This document shows positions 25,787-34,633 of a DNA stretch of 64,000 nt, piece by piece. This DNA comes from [Pantoea] beijingensis (GTDB lineage Bacteria; Pseudomonadota; Gammaproteobacteria; Enterobacterales; Enterobacteriaceae), in NCBI RefSeq assembly GCF_022647505.1, contig NZ_CP071409.1, forward strand, positions 3,658,001-3,722,000. Direction: 5' to 3'. The position numbers and the translations under genes are program-made. Each line of letters begins with the position of its first letter. Positions within the stretch are counted from its first letter, which is position 1. The notes under the pieces are model-generated. The model saw only the letters and a program-made list of their open reading frames with translations. It did not search any database and was not told the origin of the DNA.

Positions 25787-27010
25787 ATGTTTACGTCCTT
25801 TTTTCCGCGTCCCTCGCTGTTTTTTAGCTCAGCACTTATCTGGAGCCTTATTGCCGTCCTTTTTTGGTTTGAAGGGGGGAGTGACCTGGTTTTTAAATTG
25901 CATATATTTGCATCTTATGCAGGAAAACCTTTGCCCGATAACGCCTGGCGTTTTATTCAGCCCTCGCAAGTATGGTTTTATCTTTATTATGCTGTTGTGA
26001 CGGGGTTATTTGCATTCGCCTGGTCAACGTTAAGCCCACACCGCTGGCAACGCTGGTCTATTCTGGGCTCTGCTTTAATTATTTTTGTTACCTGGTTTAG
26101 CGTACAAGTCGGCGTAGCGGTTAATGCCTGGTACGGCCCCTTCTACGATCTCATTCAGCACGCGCTGAGCCATCCCAATAGTATTAAACTTGACGTTTTT
26201 TATCATCAGCTTGCCGCATTTTTAGGGATTGCCCTGATTGCTGTTGTGATCGGCGTACTTAACACGTTTTTTATTAGCCACTGGATATTTCGCTGGCGTA
26301 CGGCAATGAATCATTACTATATGTCACACTGGCAGCAGCTACGGGGCATTGAAGGTGCGGCACAGCGCGTACAGGAAGATACCATGCGCTTTTCCAGCAC
26401 GCTGGAGAGCTGGGGCATTAACCTTATCCAGGCCATCATGACGCTTATTGCTTTCCTGCCGGTGTTGATCACACTATCAAAACACGTAGAAAGCGTGCCC
26501 ATTCTTGGAAATATCCCGTATGCACTGGTTATTGCCGCGTTACTTTGGTCACTGTTCGGCACCGGTTTACTTAGCATTGTAGGGATTAAATTACCCGGGC
26601 TGGAATTTCGTAACCAACGCGTCGAAGCAGCCTACCGTAAAGAATTAGTTTATGGGGAAGACAACGCGCATCGCGCCTCTCCGGCCACGGTGAGCGAGTT
26701 ATTCCATCGCGTACGCACCAATTATTTCCGTCTCTACTTTCATTACCTTTACTTCAATATCACACGCATTCTTTATTTGCAGGTGGATAATGTATTCGGC
26801 CTTTTTGTGCTGTTCCCTTCGATCATCGCCGGGACGATTACGCTGGGCATGATGCAGCAAATTACTAATGTTTTTGACCAGGTTCGCGGGGCATTTCAAT
26901 ATTTAATTACTTCATGGTCGACGCTGGTTGAACTGATGTCGATTTATAAACGTTTACGTAGCTTCGAACAGGTTCTGGAAGCGGCTCCACAAACAGAAGT
27001 TCACGAATGA
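25787..27010 (+). CDS. sbmA: Peptide antibiotic transporter SbmA
   Basis: A 407-residue inner-membrane protein matching SbmA/BacA across its length, for example '[16 protein letters not shown]', '[12 protein letters not shown]' and '[18 protein letters not shown]'. It is a proton-driven importer lacking an ATPase domain that takes up proline-rich peptides, microcins B17 and J25, and bleomycin. GGAG site before the ATG. It appears to be monocistronic: the companion yaiW of E. coli is not found downstream. Confidence 0.95.
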   Translation: MFTSFFPRPSLFFSSALIWSLIAVLFWFEGGSDLVFKLHIFASYAGKPLPDNAWRFIQPSQVWFYLYYAVVTGLFAFAWSTLSPHRWQRWSILGSALIIFVTWFSVQVGVAVNAWYGPFYDLIQHALSHPNSIKLDVFYHQLAAFLGIALIAVVIGVLNTFFISHWIFRWRTAMNHYYMSHWQQLRGIEGAAQRVQEDTMRFSSTLESWGINLIQAIMTLIAFLPVLITLSKHVESVPILGNIPYALVIAALLWSLFGTGLLSIVGIKLPGLEFRNQRVEAAYRKELVYGEDNAHRASPATVSELFHRVRTNYFRLYFHYLYFNITRILYLQVDNVFGLFVLFPSIIAGTITLGMMQQITNVFDQVRGAFQYLITSWSTLVELMSIYKRLRSFEQVLEAAPQTEVHE

Positions 27011-27121
27011 GAAAAGCAGATCTTTATTGCGTAGCCCTCCGCAAAAATGATTACAACTCACTGTTTATAAACCTAAAACACTCCTGTACTTTTTCTTAAT
27101 CGATTATTATTTTGGACAACA

Positions 27122-27151
27122 ACGCAGTGTTAACAACCGTCAACACTGCGT
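27122..27151. promoter_or_regulatory. Perfect inverted repeat before the HicA-like/HTH gene pair
   Basis: ACGCAGTGTT and AACACTGCGT are exact complements around a 10-base spacer, centred about 40 bases before the first gene of the pair. The arms are one helical turn apart or two turns centre to centre, as expected for an autoregulator's operator. Confidence 0.7.
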
Positions 27152-27177
27152 CTATTATCACAACACCAGGGATGGTG

Positions 27178-27408
27178 ATGAAAAAACATCCAAACAAAGC
27201 CATACAATCGGCTATCGAGTATGCCATTGCACATGGCTGGCACTTCCATCCCAGTAGCGGCCATGCATTTGGTCGGCAGGTATGTGGCTATCCTGAGCAT
27301 CCGCTACATCAGATGAGCATCTGGTCAACGCTACGCGTACCGGAGAACCATGCTAAGCAAATCCGATGCAAAATAGATAGCTGCCTGGTCAATCGCGGTA
27401 AAAGATAA
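27178..27408 (+). CDS. Small HicA-like protein, candidate toxin
   Basis: A 76-residue protein. The frame runs from 27112 (TTG), but ATG at 27178 has an AGGGA site at good spacing and matches the conserved core. The layout 'IAHGWHFHPSSGHAFGRQVC' followed by 'SIWSTLRVPENHAKQIRCKI' is like the HicA double-stranded-RNA-binding fold, with glycine-histidine in the position of the HicA catalytic histidine. It is followed after 12 bases by a helix-turn-helix gene with a strong ribosome site. Similar two-gene units occur in many bacteria without a described role. Toxin activity is inferred, not shown. Confidence 0.7.
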   Translation: MKKHPNKAIQSAIEYAIAHGWHFHPSSGHAFGRQVCGYPEHPLHQMSIWSTLRVPENHAKQIRCKIDSCLVNRGKR

Positions 27409-27420
27409 ACAGGAGGGAAC

Positions 27421-27954
27421 ATGAATCTTTATCATTTTATCCTGACCTTAGACGGGGTCACGTCGCAAACGCCGGGTCTGGAAGACACCCTGTTTGAAAG
27501 CGGCTGTGACGACGCGCTGGTCTGTTTTTACGGTCAATCGGTCTATCTTGAATTCGATCGTGAAAGCGCTAACTTTCGCCAGGCGGTATTAAGCGCGATT
27601 GCCGATATTGAATCAGCAACCATTAACGCAAAAGTATTATCGGTGGATTCGATTCTGGTGGGGCTGAGCGATATTGCTGCGGCAGCAAATCTGTCCCGTC
27701 AGGCTATCACTATGTTGAAAGATGGCACCCGTGGAACAGGCGATTTTCCTTCTCCCCTTCAGCGGCTAAAAGGCACATCGCCTCTATGGAGCTGGGCCAG
27801 CGTCGCGGACTGGCTTTATCGCAAAGGTAAAATCACCCGCGAACTGGCGATCAATGCCCAGGAGATGGAAGAGATCAATTTAGCGCTACAATTGCGCACA
27901 CTCAAAGCGCACAGCAACGTGGAAGCACTGATACAGCAACTGGCCCGCGATTGA
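27421..27954 (+). CDS. Helix-turn-helix protein, candidate antitoxin/autoregulator of the pair
   Basis: A 177-residue protein. The first 75 residues form an alpha/beta domain ('GLEDTLFESGCDDALVCFYG' region). A helix-turn-helix follows ('VGLSDIAAAANLSRQAITML') with a wing-like 'GDFPSPLQRLKGTSPLWSWA', and the tail is helical. An AGGAGGGAAC site gives strong translation, as common for antitoxins. It probably binds the palindrome at 27122-27151 and controls the pair. The domain order differs from HicB. Confidence 0.7.
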   Translation: MNLYHFILTLDGVTSQTPGLEDTLFESGCDDALVCFYGQSVYLEFDRESANFRQAVLSAIADIESATINAKVLSVDSILVGLSDIAAAANLSRQAITMLKDGTRGTGDFPSPLQRLKGTSPLWSWASVADWLYRKGKITRELAINAQEMEEINLALQLRTLKAHSNVEALIQQLARD

Positions 27955-27977
27955 ATCTCACATCAGGCAGAAATAGG

Positions 27978-28010
27978 CATCAGCCTGAGAGGAAAGCTCT
28001 CAGGCTGATG
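27978..28010. terminator. Perfect 14-bp hairpin between convergent operons
   Basis: CATCAGCCTGAGAG and CTCTCAGGCTGATG form a perfect stem with a GAAAG loop. There is no T run. It separates the toxin-antitoxin-like pair from the sugar ABC operon and may end either transcript. Confidence 0.6.
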
Positions 28011-28035
28011 ACGCGATCCCCGGTGAAGAACCCGC

Positions 28036-29130
28036 TCAGGAAGGTACGCTCTCCTGGTCAAACAGCCGTTGCCCACTCTCTGCATCAAACAGATGCAGTT
28101 TCTCGACCTTAACGCTTAATGCAACAGATTCGCCTGGCTGTGTCGCAACCCGTCCGGTGGACTGCACATGCAACGCAAAACCCTGCCAGTCAACATGCAG
28201 CAAACTGGATTCTCCGGTCACTTCCAGCAGGTTGACCGTTGCCAGCACGGCGTTTTCTGCTATGTCTGCCAGTATCAGATCGTGCGGACGAATACCCACA
28301 ATCACTGGTTTCCCCCCCTGTTTTTCTGCTGCCTCACGCCATTTTTGCGGCAGTGGGAAGCACAAATCCCCGCAGAGGATCTGGCGATCGACAATTTTGC
28401 CGTCCAGCAGATTCATCGGTGGCGATCCGATAAACCGCGCCACAAATGTATTAACCGGCCGATCGTAGATCTCCAGCGGTTTCCCCTGTTGAACGATGAT
28501 CCCCTCACGCATCACCACGATCTGATCCGCCAGCGTCATCGCTTCTACCTGATCGTGCGTGACGTACACCATAGTGGTTTTAAAACGCTGATGCAGTGAT
28601 TTGATCTCAGCACGTAATTCCATCCGCAGCTGTGCGTCCAGATTCGATAGCGGTTCGTCGAATAAAAAGACCTGAGGGTTACGCACCATCGCGCGCCCCA
28701 TCGCCACACGCTGACGTTGACCGCCGGAAAGCGCCCGTGGATAGCGCGTCAGCAATTTATCAATGCCGAGGATCCCAGCGATACGGGCGATCTTACTCTG
28801 CTGTTCCTCGCGTTTGATCTTCCTGACCTGCATATGAAATGCGAGGTTTTCCGCCACGGTCAGATGGGGATAAAGGGCATAGCTCTGAAACACCATAGCG
28901 ATATCACGATCGGCAGGATCGAGATCGTTGATCGGTTTCTTATCCAGCAGGATCGTCCCGTCGGACAGCGTTTCCAGCCCGGCAAGCAGCCTCAGGAGGG
29001 TTGATTTCCCGCATCCGGAAGGACCAACCAATACGGTGAAACTGCCATCAGGAATGGTGAGATCCAACGGATTGAGCACCGTCTGTTTACCGTAGCGTTT
29101 GGCTACCTTTACAAGTTCGACACTGGCCAT
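28036..29130 (-). CDS. UgpC/MalK-type sugar ABC transporter ATP-binding protein
   Basis: A 364-residue ATPase: Walker A 'GPSGCGKSTLLR', signature 'LSGGQRQRVAMGRAMVRNP', Walker B 'FLFDEPLSNLD', and a C-terminal TOBE domain ('VGIRPHDLIL') as in MalK/UgpC. It is the last gene of a five-gene operon read on the minus strand, three bases after the kinase, and powers the importer of this cluster. Confidence 0.93.
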   Translation of the reverse strand: MASVELVKVAKRYGKQTVLNPLDLTIPDGSFTVLVGPSGCGKSTLLRLLAGLETLSDGTILLDKKPINDLDPADRDIAMVFQSYALYPHLTVAENLAFHMQVRKIKREEQQSKIARIAGILGIDKLLTRYPRALSGGQRQRVAMGRAMVRNPQVFLFDEPLSNLDAQLRMELRAEIKSLHQRFKTTMVYVTHDQVEAMTLADQIVVMREGIIVQQGKPLEIYDRPVNTFVARFIGSPPMNLLDGKIVDRQILCGDLCFPLPQKWREAAEKQGGKPVIVGIRPHDLILADIAENAVLATVNLLEVTGESSLLHVDWQGFALHVQSTGRVATQPGESVALSVKVEKLHLFDAESGQRLFDQESVPS

Positions 29131-29133
29131 GGC

Positions 29134-30081
29134 TCAGCGCTCCTTTATTCGTTGTTGCAGCTTGTGCCAGTCGGGATATTCTCGCGGGGAACTGCTGATA
29201 GCATGAGCCGCCACTTCCGTCCCCCATTCCAGCGCGGCCGCGTGTGATTCACCACACAGCAAGGCGCTCAGAAAACCCGCGTTAAAGCTATCGCCAGCCC
29301 CAATAGTGTCAATCACCGTGACAGGACGCGCAGCGGCCTGTAAATGTGTACCGTAAGCCCAAAGATGCGCGCCATCGCTGCCGCACTTCACCACACAGCC
29401 CCCTTTCCCGCTGAGACGCTGCATGAGCGCACGTGCTGAATCCTGAAGCACAGGCCGCGCGCCAAACCCCAGCGTTTCCACTTCATTCAGCAGTAAATAG
29501 TCGCAGTAGGGCAACCAGGCTGAAAGCTGCTGTCGCAGCGCATCGCTCCACCCGTCCGGTGGCCAGCCAGTATCCACCGCCACGATAAAACCACGCTGTT
29601 GTAATTCCGCCAGTAGCGAGGGGTAAGCCTGCAATAAAGTGGTACAGAGAAAGGTTCCGCACAGCAGAATAATATCGCCCGGCTTCGCCTGCAGCGGCAG
29701 TTGCAGCAAGACATCCTCCGCCGTTAACTGCACAATGTGACCCTGATTGCTGATAAACGAACGTTCTTTATCCGGGTGCGTAAAGCAAACGGTTAGCGAA
29801 GTTTCACAAGCGTAGCGCGGCCAATCCGAGGCACTCCCTGCAAAGCGTTCGGCCAGCCACCCCGCAAAGTTATCACTTCCCTGATTTGCGACAGCCCGAT
29901 GCGGCACATGCATCGCCGCCAGTGCCAATGCACAATTACCTGCCGATCCCCCCGCCCTCAGCTCGCTATGTTCCAGCATGGTTTCTGTTCCAGGCTCAGG
30001 CCATTGGTGTAACGTGCTCATGATTAAATCGACGTTGAAATTCCCTGCCACGTACAGCGTGGCGCTGATGATTCTGTCCAT
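29134..30081 (-). CDS. PfkB family carbohydrate kinase
   Basis: A 315-residue ribokinase-type kinase. 'AGNFNVDLIM' near the start and 'DTIGAGDSFNAGFLSALL' near residue 265 are the family signatures, the latter with the catalytic aspartate. It lies between the permease and ATPase genes of the sugar importer and overlaps neither by more than a few bases, so it should phosphorylate the imported sugar. No aldolase or isomerase for the next step is in the cluster, and the sugar is unknown. Confidence 0.9.
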   Translation of the reverse strand: MDRIISATLYVAGNFNVDLIMSTLHQWPEPGTETMLEHSELRAGGSAGNCALALAAMHVPHRAVANQGSDNFAGWLAERFAGSASDWPRYACETSLTVCFTHPDKERSFISNQGHIVQLTAEDVLLQLPLQAKPGDIILLCGTFLCTTLLQAYPSLLAELQQRGFIVAVDTGWPPDGWSDALRQQLSAWLPYCDYLLLNEVETLGFGARPVLQDSARALMQRLSGKGGCVVKCGSDGAHLWAYGTHLQAAARPVTVIDTIGAGDSFNAGFLSALLCGESHAAALEWGTEVAAHAISSSPREYPDWHKLQQRIKER

Positions 30082-30083
30082 GA

Positions 30084-30923
30084 TTAACCTTTACTCCCAC
30101 CACTGGCCAATCCGCTGACCAGCGTCTTTTGCAACCAGATGGCAATAAAAAGGGGCGGTATCGATGCCAAAATACCCACGGCAGCGATCAACCCATCGTC
30201 GGTGGCACGTCCGGCAGTGAATCCAGCAATGGTTACCGGCAGCGTTTGTGCCTGAATATTGCTGGTGAAGAGCAGCGCATAGAAAAACTCGTCCCATGCC
30301 AACAGCCAGCCAAACAGCGCTGAGGCTCCCAGCACCGGCTTCGCCAGCGGTAAGGTGATACGCAGCAGCACCTGCCAGAAACGCAGCCCGTCCAGCCGCG
30401 CCGCTTGCTCAATATCACGCGGTAATGCGTCGAACTGGTTTTTCAGCATCCATGTCAGGAAAGGCAAAATCAGCGAACAATAGACCAGTACCAGCCCCAA
30501 ATGCGTATTGAGCAGATTAAGCTGCTGCAAGACAAAATAGAGTGGCAGTACGAAGGCAACCGGTGGAACCATATAGATTGCCAGGCTGCCGAACAGCCAG
30601 CCTTCTCGTCCCGGATAGCGGGAAAAACTGAACGCAGCAGGGATCGCCAGCAGCAATGAAATCAGCGTCGCCCCCGTCGCCACCAGCAGGCTATTTCCTA
30701 GCGCATGCAGGAACAGTGCGCCAGGCTGATTCGCATCCAGCGAAACCAGCCGTGCATAGCGGCTAAAGTCCCACTGACGCGGCAGCCATTCAAGCGGAAT
30801 GCGGGCCAGATCGCTGGCAGAACTGACGCTCATCAAAAACAACCACAGCATCGGCCCCAGGATACTGATCGCCACCAGCAAAGCGGCGAAATAACGCAAC
30901 AGGGTGCGAATTTTACGCTTCAT
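30084..30923 (-). CDS. Sugar ABC transporter permease (MalG type)
   Basis: A 279-residue permease with about six membrane helices and the coupling loop 'EQAARLDGLRFWQVLLRITL' (EAA motif). It overlaps the preceding permease gene by 11 bases and is followed after two bases by the kinase. Confidence 0.93.
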   Translation of the reverse strand: MKRKIRTLLRYFAALLVAISILGPMLWLFLMSVSSASDLARIPLEWLPRQWDFSRYARLVSLDANQPGALFLHALGNSLLVATGATLISLLLAIPAAFSFSRYPGREGWLFGSLAIYMVPPVAFVLPLYFVLQQLNLLNTHLGLVLVYCSLILPFLTWMLKNQFDALPRDIEQAARLDGLRFWQVLLRITLPLAKPVLGASALFGWLLAWDEFFYALLFTSNIQAQTLPVTIAGFTAGRATDDGLIAAVGILASIPPLFIAIWLQKTLVSGLASGGSKG

Positions 30924-31821
30924 TATCGGTACTCCTGCGACGCTGACGCAGCAGCATCGCCATATAAATCGCGATCAGTACCGCGCACATCAGCGTCATC
31001 AGTACGGCATAAGCCGCACCGCTCCCCGCGCGTAAATAGCTAAAGGATTCCTGATAGACGAAGAAACTCAGGGTCTTAGTACTGTCCACCGGCCCGCCGC
31101 GGGTCATCACGTAAATGATGTCGAAAATTTTAAAGGCATCAATGGTTCGCAGCACCAACGCAACACTGAGCGGCGCAACAATCGCGGGGAAAGTGATGGC
31201 ACGGAAGCGACGCCAGGCTGAAGCCCCATCTAGCCGGGCGGCCTCAAATAAATCATCCGGAATCGACTGTAACGCTGCCAGCACCAGCAAGGTGACCAGC
31301 GGATAGTTTTTCCAGATATCGGCCAGCATTACCGCATTGAGCGCAGAGTCAGGTGAACCCAGCCAGCTTCGATAGCCATCGATAATCCCCATTTGCGTCA
31401 GCATGGCATTGATGCTGCCGTAATCAGGGTTGAAGTTGAGCCGCCACATCATGGCATTGACGATAGTCGGTAACGCCCACGGTAAAATCACTAATACCCG
31501 CAGGATATTACGACCATAAAACCGTTGATTAAGTAGCAACGCGACCAGTACACCAATCACACCTTCAATCACTACAGAGACGACCGTGAAATAGAGCGTT
31601 CGCAGAATTGAGGCCCGGAAATCAGGATCGGTTAGGGCGTATAAATAGTTCTCCAGCCCCACGTAAAGTGGTGAATCGCCGCTGCCGATCAGCGCCGCAT
31701 CGGTAAAGCTTAGCCAGATAGTTCGCACCAATGGCCATGCCGTGAGTAAAAACATCACCACCAGCATGGGTGCTAACAGCACCCATGCCTGACGATGCTC
31801 GCGTTGTTGCAGGCTTAGCAT
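30913..31821 (-). CDS. Sugar ABC transporter permease (MalF/UgpA type)
   Basis: A 302-residue permease. The first helix 'LLAPMLVVMFLLTAWPLVRT' and EAA loop 'FEAARLDGASAWRRFRAITF' define the type. It starts nine bases after the binding-protein gene and pairs with the next permease. Confidence 0.93.
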   Translation of the reverse strand: MLSLQQREHRQAWVLLAPMLVVMFLLTAWPLVRTIWLSFTDAALIGSGDSPLYVGLENYLYALTDPDFRASILRTLYFTVVSVVIEGVIGVLVALLLNQRFYGRNILRVLVILPWALPTIVNAMMWRLNFNPDYGSINAMLTQMGIIDGYRSWLGSPDSALNAVMLADIWKNYPLVTLLVLAALQSIPDDLFEAARLDGASAWRRFRAITFPAIVAPLSVALVLRTIDAFKIFDIIYVMTRGGPVDSTKTLSFFVYQESFSYLRAGSGAAYAVLMTLMCAVLIAIYMAMLLRQRRRSTDNEA

Positions 31822-31830
31822 CGTGAGTCC

Positions 31831-33081
31831 TTAGCGCAGGCGTTCAGCACTTTTTGTTGCCGCCTGCATACCCGCTTCCGGCGTTTCCTGTCCCTGCAGG
31901 ATCTGCTGAAGTTGCTGCTGCAGGCTATTAGACAGACGAGAGTAATCAGCCGTTTCCGGGCGCGATAGCATAACGTTCAATGATTGCTTCGCCGCATTTA
32001 TCAATGCTTCCTGGCCTTTCTGCACGACAGGGTCGTCATAAGATGATTTCCAAATTGGCAGACTCAGCTTTGCGTACTTATCCTGCACCGGTTGCGAGGT
32101 GATATAGCTGATAAATTGCCAGGATTCATCAGGATGTTGGCTCGCTTTCGCAATGCCTAATCCCATGGAACCATTAACGGCAGACGCTTTACCTGGCGCA
32201 TCGCCGGGGGCCGGCACGATACCAACATCACCAGCCACTTTGCTCTGCTTCGGATCGTTGGCCATGTTATACATATAGGTCCAGTTCAGCGCGAAGGCTG
32301 CATCGCCATTCGAGAAGGCTTTGCGCACGTCCTCTTCCAGATACTCACGCGAATTCGGGTTCGTCAGGCCCTTATCCAGCGTCTCTTTCATGTACGTCAC
32401 CGCTTTCATCGCACCCGGATTGGTGAAATTGAGCTTTTCGTTTTGATAGAATTCACCGCCAAATCCGGAAACCAGCGTGGTGTAATCACAAATTAGCGCT
32501 TCAGCCTGTGACCAGCTCCAGACCAGCGGATATTTCACCACGTCTTTCTGCTTCAGTATCTCTGACTGTTCCATCACCTGCTGCCAGGTTTGCGGCGGGT
32601 TGCTGATGCCGGCTTTTTCCAGCATCGCTTTGTTATAATAGAGATATTTGGTATCGAGGATCCACGGCATGCCAAGCGTTTTTCCCTTGTAGATCACGGT
32701 ATTCATCGCTCCGGGAAAGATTTTAGATTTGTCTTCAGCGTTAATGCGCGCAGAAACATCCTGGAGTAAATCAAAACGGGTAAATTCGGCAGGCCATATC
32801 GCATCAAACAGCACAACATCATAACCGTTGCTACCCGCCCCACGCGCAGCAACGATTTTGTCATGCAGAGCTTCATACGGTACAAATTCCAGATTGACCG
32901 CGATATCAGGATGTTGCTTCTCGAAATCACTGGCCATTGCGCGAATGTCATTTTCGCTATACGCCGCCTGGGTCATAAAGAGCGCGTTGATCTGCGTCTT
33001 CGCGATGGCCTGAGCCGAAACGGTCGCGGCGAGCAGGACCAGCATGCAGCTGGTCAGGCGTGGGTTAAATAGACTTTTCAT
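31831..33081 (-). CDS. Extracellular sugar-binding protein (family 1)
   Basis: A 416-residue periplasmic binding protein. The signal peptide ends near 'SAQAIAK'; 'DVVLFDAIWPAEF' and 'LNWTYMYNMAND' are typical of sugar binders. GGAGAG site before the ATG. It is the first and probably most expressed gene of the operon. A perfect 10-bp-arm palindrome lies 38 bases upstream of its start. Confidence 0.93.
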   Translation of the reverse strand: MKSLFNPRLTSCMLVLLAATVSAQAIAKTQINALFMTQAAYSENDIRAMASDFEKQHPDIAVNLEFVPYEALHDKIVAARGAGSNGYDVVLFDAIWPAEFTRFDLLQDVSARINAEDKSKIFPGAMNTVIYKGKTLGMPWILDTKYLYYNKAMLEKAGISNPPQTWQQVMEQSEILKQKDVVKYPLVWSWSQAEALICDYTTLVSGFGGEFYQNEKLNFTNPGAMKAVTYMKETLDKGLTNPNSREYLEEDVRKAFSNGDAAFALNWTYMYNMANDPKQSKVAGDVGIVPAPGDAPGKASAVNGSMGLGIAKASQHPDESWQFISYITSQPVQDKYAKLSLPIWKSSYDDPVVQKGQEALINAAKQSLNVMLSRPETADYSRLSNSLQQQLQQILQGQETPEAGMQAATKSAERLR

Positions 33082-33118
33082 TCTTTCTCTCCGATAACGC
33101 TGCGATGATGTGCGATTT

Positions 33119-33143
33119 ATTAAATCAATTTGATTGATTTAAT
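33119..33143. promoter_or_regulatory. Candidate operator of the sugar ABC operon
   Basis: ATTAAATCAA and TTGATTTAAT are perfect complements around TTTGA. The AT-rich palindrome stands in front of the binding-protein gene and between it and the divergent ROK regulator, which is its likely binder. Confidence 0.65.
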
Positions 33144-33376
33144 GGAGGTCGAAATTAGTGTTTAACGGTTTACTGGCTGACGATATGCGCAGGTGATAAA
33201 GCAAGTCGCATGCCAGGCTAGATAACCATCACTTTATCGTGTGCCGATTCACTCTGACCGATGGTGAGGAATTGCACAATCTGTGTGTAGGAAAATGCGC
33301 ACGGGATCAAAGAATTCGTTTGATTGGCCGTAACCGCGATCACATACTGGGCTGCGTCTCTTCAGGGAAATCGCTA

Positions 33377-34552
33377 ATGGGAACCTCGGGAACCAATCTT
33401 GAACATGCACGCGCCCATAACCGCCGCGTCATTATTGAAGCCATCCGCCTTAGCGGCGAACTCACGCGTGCTGAACTGGCGCGTTTAACCGCGCTGACGC
33501 CACAGACGGTTTCCAATATCGTTGCCGAATTGCAGCAGGCCGGTATGCTTTCTTCCCACTCGCCACGTAAGGGGAGCGGACGCGGCCAGCCCGCGATCCC
33601 GATCACCCTGAATCCAGCCAGTGCCTGGTCGATTGGCATTCATCTGGATCACCAAACGTTATTGATCGTTCTGGTGGACCTGACTGGCGAGGTCCATTTT
33701 CGTCGCCTTGTGATGGTGCAGAAGCCCCAGCCGGGTGCAACCTTAGAGCTGATTGTCACACTGCTTGAAGAGATCAAACAGCAACTGGGGAACCACTGGC
33801 GCAAAGTGTTAGGTATTGGCGTTGTAATGCCGGGCCCTTTCGGCGTGGAGGGCATATCTTCGCAGGGTCCAACGACGCTACACGGCTGGGAGAATGTTGA
33901 TGTAGAAACCGACCTGGCACGCGCATGCGGATTGCCGGTGACGCTTGAGAATGACGCTACCGTTGCCGCGATTGGCGAACGCTTCCATGGCGTAGCACGC
34001 CAGCTAAACTCATTCGTGTATCTCTATATCGGCACAGGGCTGGGTGCAGGGATCTTTACCAACGGCCATATTTATACCGGCCATGCGCATAATGCCGGTG
34101 AAATCGGGCATGTGGTGGTTCAACCCGATGGCAAAGCGTGTTACTGCGGTAACCGTGGCTGCCTGGAGCGTTACGTTTCACTACAAGCGGCGTATGAACA
34201 CTGTGGGTTGGATCCAATGACGGCTCTGCCCGACGATCTTTTGCTTAACGTGGATCCTGCACGTTTTGACGACTGGATCGATAGCGTGCTGCCACCATTA
34301 CGCCAGGCAATCAATATGATCGAGTGCATATTCGATGCCGAAGCGGTGATTATCGGCGGTATGATGCCTCAACCCCTATTACGGAAAATGGTTAATCGCC
34401 TTTTCCCGCTTTATCGCTCCGTCCGCAGCCGTTATCTGGATGATATGCGAGTAAAGGTTGGTATGACCGGCAGCGATACGGCAGCACTGGGAGCCGCCGC
34501 GTTGCCGATTTTTGACGAATTTAATCCGCAATATGGTGTATTGCTGAAATAA
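33377..34552 (+). CDS. ROK family transcriptional regulator (NagC/XylR type)
   Basis: A 391-residue protein with an N-terminal winged helix ('LTRAELARLTALTPQTVSNI') and a ROK sugar-kinase-like domain. The zinc motif is complete in 'CYCGNRGCLERY', preceded by 'HNAGEIGH'. The frame opens at 33239, but ATG at 33377 has AGGGA and starts just before the helix-turn-helix. It is divergent from the sugar ABC operon and should repress it until the sugar binds. Confidence 0.9.
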   Translation: MGTSGTNLEHARAHNRRVIIEAIRLSGELTRAELARLTALTPQTVSNIVAELQQAGMLSSHSPRKGSGRGQPAIPITLNPASAWSIGIHLDHQTLLIVLVDLTGEVHFRRLVMVQKPQPGATLELIVTLLEEIKQQLGNHWRKVLGIGVVMPGPFGVEGISSQGPTTLHGWENVDVETDLARACGLPVTLENDATVAAIGERFHGVARQLNSFVYLYIGTGLGAGIFTNGHIYTGHAHNAGEIGHVVVQPDGKACYCGNRGCLERYVSLQAAYEHCGLDPMTALPDDLLLNVDPARFDDWIDSVLPPLRQAINMIECIFDAEAVIIGGMMPQPLLRKMVNRLFPLYRSVRSRYLDDMRVKVGMTGSDTAALGAAALPIFDEFNPQYGVLLK

Positions 34553-34633
34553 TTCCGATATTTTTTCGCAAATCGTGGCATCTCACTGAATACCAGAGTG
34601 AAAGCCGATACAACCACCATCAGCCGGGCCGCT

